64,000 nt of DNA from Puccinellia tenuiflora. Lineage: Eukaryota > Streptophyta > Magnoliopsida > Poales > Poaceae. This document shows, in pieces, positions 12,153 through 21,788 of this stretch. Position numbers and translations under genes: made by a program. The stretch is from contig QRDG01001910.1 in assembly GCA_012064385.1 (NCBI GenBank), positions 62,001-126,000 of the forward strand. The letters are read 5' to 3'. Within the stretch, counting starts at the first letter, position 1, and each line of letters starts with the position of its first letter. The notes under the pieces are model-generated. The model was not told where the DNA came from, did no database searches, and worked only from the letters and a program-made list of their open reading frames with translations.

Positions 12153-12742
12153 ATATTATGCCGGCTGTACCGCGGAAGCATTATTTTGACGGCTCAGTTT
12201 GCAGCAGCGGACAAGGAGTCAGCATTGTGTATATCTCTCCCCACATTACTGTTTTCGAGGCCTCTTGTCGTCTTGATTATTTTTGCACAAATAATGAAGC
12301 CGAATACGAAGCTCTTCTGTTCGGGTTGGAGATTTTGATTGACGCAGGGGTAACTCATGTTGAGGCATATGATTATTCACTGCTTATTGTCCAGCAAGTG
12401 GCCAAGATCTTTCAATGCAATAGTGGATCACTCAATGTGTACCTTGACAAATGTCTGGACATTATATCAACTCTGGATTACTTTTCCATATCTCATGTAT
12501 CCAGGCAGGACAATTGGCTTGCTAATGAGTTGGCACAGCAGGCATCAGGTTATCATATCAGCAAAGGCGTATTCTTTACAACAGAGAAGCCGGTGCTAGC
12601 TGTTGTCAGTTCAGGTAAAGCTGGAGACGAAGTCGGCTCTAGAAGAAGGATCGGGAGTAACCCGGCCAGAAAAGGAAACAACTCGGCCAGGAGAATCCAA
12701 TGTAACCCGGCTGGAGGAAACTGGTGTAACCCGGCCAGATGA
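12149..12742 (+). pseudogene. Archaeal-like second RNase H of element 2 and repetitive linker
   Basis: The reading frame shows YFDGSV, NNEAEYEALLFGLE and a DNWLANELA-type end, the pattern of the second RNase H found in Tat elements. The expected middle acidic residue lies in EAYDYSLL, where most relatives have a GDS-type motif, so activity is doubtful. The block overlaps the start of RT/RNase H by 4 bases in another frame and runs into a short Arg/Asn/Pro-rich repeat (12640-12740) that in the other frame is the linker to integrase. Confidence 0.7.
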
Positions 12743-13540
12743 CTGGAGAACACCTATTGTTAACTATTTGCAAGATCCAAGTCAGAAAATGGACAAGACT
12801 ATTCGGCGTCTTGCCCTTAAGTATACATTGATCAATAATGAATTATATCGCCGAACAGTTGATGGTCTCCTTCTAAGGTGCTTGGATGAATACCAATCTC
12901 GAGTCTCCATGGGATAGGTGCATGACGGTTTGTGCAGAACACATCAGTCGGCCCACAAGATGAAGTGGATGCTCAGACGAGCCAGGTTCTATTGGCCGAC
13001 GATGATCAATGACTGCTTTAGATACTACAAGGGATGCGAAGCCTGCCAAAAGTTTGGAGATATTCAGTTAGCGCCAGCTTCACCTCTTAATCGTATAATA
13101 AAACCGTGGCCTTTTCAAGGATGGGCACTTGATTTCATCGGTATGATTAACCCGACTTCATCCAAAGGGCATCGGTTCATATTGGTTGTTACTGATTATT
13201 TCACCAAATGGTCTGAAGCAGTACCTCTCCGAAACATGACCCACAAGGAGGTAATTCAATTTATTATAGAGCATATTGTTCACCGATTCGACATCCCGCA
13301 AACTCTTACTACGGATCAAGGTACCTCCTTCATGGCTAAGGAAGTGAAGCAGTTTGCCAAATCACTTGGGATCAAGATGCTCAGCTCATCTCCATATTAC
13401 GCTCAAGCCAATGGACAAGCCGAGTCAAGCAACAAAATTCTAATCGAGCAGATTAAGAAGAAAGTACAGGACTACCCAAGGAAGTGGCACAAGGCATTGT
13501 CTGAGGCATTATGGGCTCACAGAATCTCAAGGCATGGTGC

Positions 13541-15297
13541 TGTTGGGAATATGCCCTAGAGGCAATAATAAAATGGTTTTTTAGCATATTCATGTTTATG
13601 ATAATAGTTATTCTCCATGCTATAATTGTATTAATTGGAAACATAATACATGTGTGGAATATAAACAAACAGGTGTCCCTAGTAAGCCTCTACCAGACTA
13701 GTTCGTTAGTCAAGAGATGGTTAGAGTTTCCTAACCATGGACTTGTTATAGTCACTTGATAACGGGGTCATATCATTAGGAGTAATGATGTGATGGACAA
13801 GACCCGATAATAAAGAGTTGCAATTGATCGGGTCACACAGTTTCATGGCCAACACTTTTAGTATGCCAAGTATAGTTTCCTTAGACCATGAGATTATGTC
13901 ACTCCCGTTTACCGGAGTAATACTTTGTGGACATCAAACATCACTTCGTAACTGGGTGATTATAAAGGTGGCTTTCAGGTATCTCCGATGGTATTTGTTG
14001 GGTGACATGAATCAAGAGTGGGATTTGTCCTTCCTTGTGACGGAAAAGATATCTCTGGGCCCTCTCGGTAATATAGCATCAGAAAGGTTGCAACCATGTG
14101 GTTAAGTGTTAATCACGGAGATCCTATATTATGGACGAGTAAAGAGAATTTGCCAGGTAACGAGATAGAACTAGATATGGAGACATCGACGATCAAATCT
14201 CGGGCAAATTAAATATCATGAGACAAAGGGAATCGTTTACGAGATTAAGAATCTCCGGCATCGTGGTTCAATCGATAAGGAACTTCGTTGAATATGTAGG
14301 AGTCAATATGGGCATCCCGGTCCCGCTATTGATTATTGATTTGATCATGTCTGCATGTTCTCGAACCCGTAGGGTCACACACTTAACGCTCCGATGTAGC
14401 TAGGGTTAGCGATGAGATAATTGATGGTATGAACGAATGGTGATTCGGTGTCTCGGATGAGATCCTAGATATCACGAGGATCTCTAGAAGAGTCCAGAGA
14501 TAAAGTTTCATATAAGGAAAGTGGTTTCCAGGGTTCCGGAAAAGTTCGGGAAAATTCCGGCAGAGTACCGGAAGATTCTAGAAGGTTCTGGAAGGTTCCG
14601 GAGGGCCCCACCTTGGGGGGCCACGAACCTAGAAGGCCCACATGGACCGAGGGAGGTGCAGCAGCCCACTTGGGCTGGCCGCACCCTCTCCCTAAAGGCC
14701 CATGCGGCTGGCCCATGTGGGAGGCACCCAAAACCCTAGGGGGGCGACTTGGGGAACAAGTTCCCTCAAGCCGCCGGCCCTAGGACTTGGAGGAGGGGGC
14801 AAGGCAGCCCCCCCACGCCTATATAAAGGGTAGGGGAGGGCTGGGGCGTGGCACCCCATACCCTAGCCGCCGGCCTCCCTCTCCTCTCCCTCCTCTCTCC
14901 TGCAGCCGCTTGGCGAAGCCCTGCAGGAATTTCTCCACCATCAACGCCACCACAACCGTCGTGGTGCCGAGATCTATCTAGCCACGTCCTCCTCGCTTGC
15001 GGGATCAAGGAGAGGACGTCTACATCGAGCTGTACGTGTGGATACCGCGGAGGCGCTACTCGTGCGGTGCTCCATCGGATTGGATTGCGTGGATAATACA
15101 TCTCCTCGCGACTAGATGAGTCTAGTTGCGGGGATCGACAGACCAACCCCTGCACCGACAAAATGCTTTGAACGTTCTTCAAGGGTAAGAGATTGGTTCT
15201 CATCTTCGCTACCTCCATCTAGTAGATCTAGATCCTTGGGGTTTATTCCGCTTGTTGCGTAGGAAAAAATTTTGTTTTCTATGCTGCGACCCCTTCA
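13541..15297 (+). mobile_element. Solo LTR of a BARE-1/WIS/Angela-type Ty1/copia element
   Basis: It begins TGTTGGGAATATGCCCTAG, the start typical of BARE-1/Angela LTRs, and ends TATGCTGCGACCCCTTCA. It is 1757 bp long, close to the usual BARE-1 LTR length (about 1.8 kb). A perfect 5-bp target duplication GGTGC flanks it (13536-13540 and 15298-15302). A TATATAAAG box lies at 14820-14828. No internal region is present, so this is a solo LTR left by LTR-LTR recombination. It separates the two halves of the element 2 integrase. Confidence 0.93.
14525..14620. repeat. TTCCGG/CCGGAA-rich stretch in the copia LTR
   Basis: Repeated short phrases (GGTTCCGG, AATTCCGG, TACCGGAAG, GGTTCCGGAGGG) are clustered over about 100 bp. 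Similar CCGGAA-rich runs occur in other elements of this window. Confidence 0.7.
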
Positions 15298-15891
15298 GGT
15301 GCGACTAAGGTAACTCCTTTCGAGTTAGTATATGGGCAAGAAGCCGTTCTACCAGTAGAAGTAAATCTGGCCGCTTTGAGGTTTGCTAGGAAAAACGATT
15401 TGTCGGCTAAGGATTATCACAGTTTGATGATGGACAACATAGATGAAGTAGCCAACAAACGCATGAAGGCCTTGAAGGACATTGAAAAGGATAAGTTGCG
15501 GGTGGCAAAAGCTTATAACAGGAGAGTCCGGCTTAAGGATTTTCAAATCGGTGACTTGGTCTGAAAAGTTATATTGCCAGTTGGCTCTAGAAGCCGGAAA
15601 TTCAGCAAATGGTCGCCAAGTTGGGAAGGGCCACTGCGAGTCGTGAGGATTATACCCGGCAACTGTTATCTGGTGGAGACATTGGAAGGCAACATCTTGC
15701 CTTGAGCTATGAATGGCAAGTATCTGAAGAGATTCCACCCGAGCGTGTGGCAAACCGCATGAGCCACATGTATGGCCGATATACATATATCGCCCTTAGC
15801 GCATGGCCGATGAGCTTAAGCATCGACCTTAGACAAAACCTTCTACACTGAATATTTTCTAGTACGCAAGCTCTACTAGAAAACAGGGGCA

Positions 15892-16494
15892 TGTGTTAGC
15901 ACCTGTTTTTGGCAGGTCACAGGTTCAAAACTCGCCCAGGGAAGAATTGGCAACCCGGAGAGAAAGACCTGAGGACAAGACCAGGCAAAAGCCAACCCGG
16001 CAAAACTAGGACCCGGCTGAGCCAGGACCTAGTGAAGGCAAGACCCAATTTTCTTGAGGATTCCAGAAGCCGTACCAGAGAAGCCGGGTGCAAGGTTGTT
16101 TAATGCTTAAAAGCCCAAGGGAAAAGTCGGACGTTACACGACAAGGAAAGTTCAAGGTCAACACGGAAGGATAAAAGGCGACTTTACAAAAGAAGCCGGA
16201 AATGGATGCTTGAAGTCTGGGTCCAGTACGAAGCCGGCTAAGACTTTTAACAGATAGAGTTCAACTTAAGTTATGAATTGTAATCCTTGTCGAAGTCTAA
16301 CACTTGTATGGGAAGTCCAGCCGCCTCATTATATATGTGAGAGGTGATGGCCGATTGAAATTAAGCAAACAAACGACAATCAATACAAACCAGACTTTTT
16401 TACTCTCAAACCCTTGTTCATGTTTCCGTTATTCAGCGACATCGCGTGAATTCATTAAATATCGACAACCGAGCTGAGGGCGGTCGAATCCGGC
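15892..16494 (+). repeat. 3' LTR of element 2, left part
   Basis: A purine-rich AGAAAACAGGGGCA (15878-15891) is the likely polypurine tract. The LTR starts TGTGTTAGCACCTG. A TATATATG-like box lies near 16330. The LTR is interrupted at 16494 by a 3510-bp insertion and continues at 20010. Confidence 0.65.
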
Positions 16495-19400
16495 TGTAGC
16501 GCCCCGACCCCAGAACTATACAGTGAAACGTTGTGTAACCGGTCATGCTACACAATCGAGGGTTACTGGGTTTACCAATCCGCCAAAACTCATTGGCAGG
16601 TGTGCTCGGAATGGATCATCGGCACACAACACCTCGTTCATGCCATAATCTCAGACATCACTTTCACGTATAGTAGAGAGACCGAGACTTGTGGAACAAC
16701 TGGCACATTGCAGACTCTACGACACACAAAAGCATATAGCAACTCATATAAGAGAAGATACAAATATTACACATCAAAAGGATCACAGATCCAACAATTC
16801 ATCAAGCGGAAGCGGGTAGTGTTGTCTAACAACAAGATGCAAATATATGGCCTAAGAGGCCTACAAATAAAAGATCCCAGCCAGCTTGTTCCACGGTCCC
16901 AAGCTGCCACCTGGGAACCCCGGACTACTAGTCGATGTCCACGTAGAACCCACCTAGTTGCTCGGTGTCGTCCTCCTCTGAAATACAAATATAAAGGCAG
17001 CAAAGAGAGACTGAGTACGACGTACTCGCAAGTTTAGTAGGGAGATATAGGCCCAAATGACAGACGGAGTCTCTAAAGCTGTATATGTATTTATTTTGCA
17101 TAAAGCTAATTTTTCATAAACCGAAACCTAATGGACCCATGGCATTCGTCTACTCAGAATAGTTTTTCAAAGGGGGGGGGTAAGAGAGTAATCTTTTCCT
17201 CTTCGGTTCTCATAGAACCTACTTGTAGCCATAACCACTCATCTCACACAAAGGCACTCCCTCGACTCCCCCTCGAGGAAATGAACCTTTGGTCACACGT
17301 TGTAATGCAACCTTTAGCTGTCAAATTTTAATTAGGTTAAGATTCTCTATGGTCTCGTATATCCGTTCCCAAGTCGTCCATAACCGCGGACACGGCTTTT
17401 CGAAAAGATTAAACCCTGCAGGGGTGTACTATTTTACCCATTGATACCGTCCGGCTCACCTAATTGGCCCTCTTCCGGGGAAGGCCGGCGAGCGGGCGCG
17501 GTTAGACCTTTACAATGCATGAGGCTTACTCAAGGACCATCAGTGTGCGGAAGGACAGGTTCAGCGCCTCCAACGCCCTGCCCCGCGGCCACATCCTAAA
17601 CACCACCATCCTCGTTCCTTTTTCCACCCACACACTCAAGCGCAAATGGAAATAGCAAACTAGAGGACCCTTGACAAGCCCCTCACAAATTATTTGGTCA
17701 ATAAGGCGCCCATACACCCACCAATGGCAGCACGCTCGATCTTGAGTCTAGAGACAATAACTCGCACCTAGGGGCAAGAGTGAGGCAAAACACCATCCCC
17801 GATGGCAACTCACCCAAGCCTTCTTAGCATTTTAATTAAACACCCCACATATCCACCATGTCCGAAACATTCCAACAACATCAACAATTATGGAATTAAA
17901 CACGGACATTGCTAGCATTTGACTAAGCATGGCTAAGCATAGCTAAGCATATAAATACAACAATTAAATTATTGTCTCCGGTCAACACATCAACACTAAG
18001 GCTCATAGGTATGGATACATGTGATTGGCTCGGGGAAGAACATGCATTCATAGGATACTCTATGTCTTGAACAAAAATGTCATTTGAACCGCATGCACTA
18101 TTATGGTGGATAAAATAAGTTGGTAAAATCATAGGGTGCTAGTATGCCAAGAAGGTTAGGTTATCTCTTGCCTTGCTGCCGGGGCATGTAGTACAGCCCG
18201 TCGGGGTAGGTAGATAAACCCTCGACTCCGGAATCTATCGATACCCAAAAATAACACAAAGAACAAATAAATCACACGAGGACAAGTGCAATGCTCAATC
18301 ACATGATGACATGTCAATTTCATGCAAGGATTCCATATATAGATTTAATAGCAAAATTAAATGGAGAGCCAAATAATTAGTGCAATTATTTGGAAACAAC
18401 CCCATATTTAACTTAATGACCACATTCTTTATAAATTATTAAATTATTAGAGAAGTGGCTCAATATGCATGAACATGACATGACATGGATAGGGTTTGTC
18501 ATTCCGATCATTTTGGTACTTTATTTGTAATTTTCGGAGCACCGATGAATAAGTAGTAATTTAAATGATTATTTGGATTTATATCTTTTAACCAAGTAAA
18601 GATTAATATCAAAGTGCAAGTTGTTGTCATGAGGTGATATTAGCATGTTTAGATAGCATTTGAAATACTGATCAAATTGGTATATCATTTGCAAGATTTG
18701 GATTAAAAGAGGTTAAGTTATGATTTTCACAAACTTTAAGTTGGTTCGGAATATATCCGGATTGGTCCGGAATATTCCCGGGTGGTCCGGAATAATCTGG
18801 GCTAATTCCGAGCCAAATCCGAGGTGACCTCAAAAGTTTCTGTTAGGGTTTCGGAATTTTCCCGGAAAGGTCCGGAATTTTCCGGTCGACCCGGAATCGA
18901 TCCGGAATAATCCGGGTGATTCCGGACGACCCGATTTCTGGGCAACTACGACGGTGGTGGCGGCGGCGCACGGTGCGAGCACGCAAGAGAGGGAGAGGGG
19001 AAGCGGGAGGAAGTCTAGGGGAGAGCGGAGCTCACCCTGAACACGTAGGCGTGGTCGGTGAGGCCGGAGAGGGAGGGACGGCGGCGGATTTTGCCGAGGG
19101 CAAGCGCGGCGAGCGGCGGACCGACCCCGGCAAAACGAGCTCGACTAGCTCGATTTCGGGCCTCCCAGCAAGGGTGCTCTGGTCGTGGAGGTAGAGGAGG
19201 AGCAGGCGGAGGTTTGCGCCCGCGTCGATCTGCACGGGGCGGCCCCAATCGTCGGCGACAGGCTCGGCAAGCACGGCGGCGACGGCGGGAGCTCGGAGGG
19301 GAGAGAGAACGAGGCGAGGGAGCCGGCAAGTGGGGAAAACGGGGTGAGGAGCAGGTGGGGGGGTCCTCGTGCTCTTGTCCACCGGGCGGCACGGCCACGA

Positions 19401-20004
19401 GGGCGTGGGACGGCGGCATGGGCGCGGAGGAGGTGGCGGCATGGCGCCAGTGCGCGCTGTCGCCACTATGCTTCGTTCGGAATTTTCCGGAAATTTCCGG
19501 GCGATCCGGAATGGATCTGGAAAAATCCGGGTCATTCCGGACGAGTAGCTTTTGGCAGAAACGGCTAGTTTTTATTTGAGCCTCTACATTGATCCAAAAA
19601 TTATAGAAATTTTTGGGGATGCTCTCAACAAGATGAGGAACCTCCCCATATGTTTCTTTTGATTTTGAACAAGTTATCGTGGCTTCAAAAATAGTGTTCG
19701 AAGTGAACCACATTTATAGTTTTAGCAATTTGGAAACAATTGGAGACCAACCATTTGGTTCTTATGCATTGTGGTGAACTTAGTAACTTGTTAGACCATC
19801 AGGTCAATTGCCATGGTATTGTTCATACCATTGATTTGCATTTCATGGTTTGGAAGTTTGGGGAAGGTTTGACTTCCCATTTTTATTGTTTCCATTTTGT
19901 TACTTGTTAACATTACCAATTTAAAGACATGCCATGATGCAAACATGAATGCAAAAAGTGGAAAAATTATTCGTATTTTACATTACCAAGTTGGGGCTGT
20001 TACA
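16495..20004. mobile_element. 3.5-kb solo-LTR-like insertion, probably a Tekay-type chromovirus LTR
   Basis: It starts TGTAGCGCCCCGACCCC and ends CTTGGGGCTGTTACA, so the termini are an imperfect inverted repeat opening with TGTA. It is flanked by a perfect 5-bp duplication CCGGC (16490-16494 and 20005-20009). No coding region was recognised inside. It contains CCGGAAT-rich runs at about 18745-18930 and 19480-19545. Long LTRs with TGTAAC...GTTACA ends are known for Tekay/Del chromoviruses, and a 5-bp duplication fits an LTR element. The family name is inference. Confidence 0.7.
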
Positions 20005-20009
20005 CCGGC

Positions 20010-20190
20010 TTAGCCCAGCCAATCGTCGCCGGCTTCCTCCGACTGGGTCCCTCCCGAGGAACTGGGCTGGTTTCAAAAGCGCCGGCTTGCTGTCTTGCGT
20101 ATCGCGCTGTAAGTGGGTCTTCCGTGGGACGAGTTACGGAGTATCTCTCCCGGCTTTGCGAGTACATGAGGACGTGTTCGTGGATTAGGC
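20010..20190 (+). repeat. 3' LTR of element 2, right part
   Basis: GC-rich sequence with several CCGGCTT phrases, like the left LTR part, resumes directly after the CCGGC duplication. The end at GGTTTGGTCA is uncertain. Confidence 0.45.
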
Positions 20191-20203
20191 GGTTTGGTCA
20201 GGT

Positions 20204-20222
20204 CCCCCCCCCCCCCCCCCCC
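20204..20222. repeat. Poly-C tract (19 C)
   Basis: An uninterrupted run of 19 cytosines lies at or just after the presumed right end of element 2. The length may be affected by sequencing or assembly error. Confidence 0.9.
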
Positions 20223-21177
20223 TAGTGGTCTACGTTTGATGATTTCCTTCTCAGACATTAGGTAAGTCAACATGCAGTCAGTATTCACAGATGTGACTGA
20301 CGATAGGCATGTTTGTCGTCCAACTTGTTCGGCTAATAGAGCCATCCTTTCTAGAGAAAGTTCATGGTCTAGAGACGTTTCCTCTAGAAGAGAACGAAGA
20401 TGAGGTCCAACGGTAAACTAATACAAGGTCTGACGGGAGAGTGTATTATATTTATATGGACTGATGTTGATGAACATGCATGCTTGTTCGATGCCAATTT
20501 TTGTTCAAGGCAGAGTTGGTTTGGGGCTAGATATAAATTCAATTGAATGGCATTTCAGATGATCGAGAAGAAAAACAACAGAAAAGGAGAACATGAGGCT
20601 AGTAATTACTGTTAGACCGGAGAATTTCTGGTTGCTATTTCATTTGTTCGGATACATTCTGTCGGAAATTTGAACTGAGAGTTTACAATGACACCTAGCG
20701 GGAAGTCGGGACGAGTGTACAGTGCACTGGCATCCCAAAGAAGACTTTCCAGAAGCGTCATGAAAAGAAGATCGACCCAATTAATCGTATATCTTCTCCT
20801 TTTGTCCTGCTTCTTTTCAGCATGCAGTAGTCACTCCCTGGACTTATCAAACCATCTAGAAGCCTTCAGGGGCACGTGTCCTGCTTCTTTTTAGCATGTT
20901 TCTCCGTGTACGTAGCCAGGATGAGGAGTTTTATACGTGGATACTGGATAGCATATATGGTCAAATATACGCATGGACCTTGTAATTACTGAAATTATCA
21001 ACTCATTGCTGAATGACTAATTAACCACTCCACAAAGTTTCCAGTTGGTCGTACACTCGTACTTTGCCTAGGTAAGTAGACTTGAGGTATGGTATATGAT
21101 GATTTATCTTCAAATAGCACAGAGAAAAGGTAGAAAGGAACAAGTCTAGTACGCCCCTCTTCTTTCTTTAAAAACCC
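20223..21177. other. Intergenic sequence, nothing recognised
   Basis: Moderately AT-rich. No ORF with domain-like features, TIR or tRNA-like structure was noticed. Confidence 0.5.
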
Positions 21178-21204
21178 TTGAGACCTTCACACTCCTGTAC
21201 CACA

Positions 21205-21216
21205 CTATATTTATAC
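21205..21216 (+). promoter_or_regulatory. TATA box upstream of 21288 ORF
   Basis: CTATATTTATAC lies 72 bp before the ATG at 21288 and is followed by a pyrimidine/adenine-rich leader (CTCTCTCTCCAGAACAG). That is the usual grass spacing for a TATA box with a 40-50 bp leader. Confidence 0.55.
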
Positions 21217-21287
21217 CCACTCAAGGAAGGAAAGCATACACATACGGCCTACGGGCTCTCTCTCCAGAACAGAAGGAAAAAAAACAA

Positions 21288-21788
21288 ATGGGGACCGCCT
21301 CGCGGCGCCGCCCGACTTCTCTCCTCCCTACGCTCGTCGTCGCTGGCATCTCCACCGCCGCACAAGAGCACCCATGCTCTCCCGATGCCGACGACTCCGA
21401 GTCCACGCCCCTCCTCCCCCGGCGCCGGTGCGGCGCCTCGGTCTCCGAGTGCCCAGGAGCCGCCAGCCGCGGCGCCACCGCCCAAGCTGCAGTCCTCACT
21501 CAGTCTCAGCCGCCGCTCCAGCGCGCAGCAGCACGTCGCGCGGCGCCACCCCAAGCGGCGGCTGCTGCAAGGACACGGAGGTTGCGTTGGCACGAGATGG
21601 CGTTCGGGTCGGTGCGCGTGCCGGCGGCCATCGACATGGGCGAGATCAGGAGGCGGCTGCAGGCGCCGCGGAGGGACACCGAGCCGGAGGCAGCCGCTGC
21701 GGCGTGGGCGCCCTGGAGGCTGATACGATCGTTGAGCTGCAAGGGCGTCGCCGTGGCGGCAGCGTCGGCGCCGGTGAGGCTTGCGTAG
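21288..21788 (+). CDS. Possible small grass protein of unknown function (166 aa)
   Basis: A GC-rich open frame starts with ATG in a good plant context (AACAAATGGGG) and lies 72 bp after a TATA box. The product is rich in Ala, Arg, Pro and Ser and has no signal peptide or membrane segment. A more ordered part near residues 104-125 contains MAFGSVRVPAAIDMGEIRRR. I do not recognise the family. GC-rich first exons of grass genes often look like this, but other frames are also open here because of the base composition, and a frameshifted relic is possible. An AT-rich region follows the stop and could hold a 3' UTR. Confidence 0.4.
   Translation: MGTASRRRPTSLLPTLVVAGISTAAQEHPCSPDADDSESTPLLPRRRCGASVSECPGAASRGATAQAAVLTQSQPPLQRAAARRAAPPQAAAAARTRRLRWHEMAFGSVRVPAAIDMGEIRRRLQAPRRDTEPEAAAAAWAPWRLIRSLSCKGVAVAAASAPVRLA

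Larger units (their letters stand above)
12603..15860 (+). pseudogene. Integrase of element 2, split by a copia solo LTR
   Basis: The linker and zinc-binding part (12603-13070; H...H...CEACQKFG) leads into the catalytic core. The core has Asp in WALDFIGM (near 13127), Asp in TTDQGT (near 13313) and Glu in GQAESSNK (near 13425). The reading frame is cut at 13540 by the solo LTR and resumes at 15298/15303 with KVTPFELVYGQEAVLP and a GPF-like tail up to about 15760. Stops include a TAG at about 12915-12917 (before VHDG), a TGA at 15562-15564 where most relatives have Trp (GDLV-W) and a TGA near 15705. The two TGA stops fit C-to-T or G-to-A transitions. Confidence 0.85.
10548..20190 (+). mobile_element. 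Second Tat-lineage gypsy element (element 2), 5'-truncated, with two nested LTR insertions
   Basis: The element starts inside the protease-RT linker, so its 5' LTR, gag and most of the protease are missing. It runs through RT, RNase H, archaeal-like RNase H and integrase to a 3' LTR that starts near 15892. A copia solo LTR (13541-15297) sits in integrase and an LTR-like insertion (16495-20004) sits in the 3' LTR. The right edge near 20190 (GGTTTGGTCA) is approximate. The nesting order is clear because both inserts have intact 5-bp duplications of element 2 sequence. Confidence 0.8.

Noticed and set aside
19015..19713. Open frames on both strands in the GC-rich part of the Tekay-like LTR
   Set aside because: High GC content keeps several frames open; no domain, and the region lies inside an LTR-like insertion.
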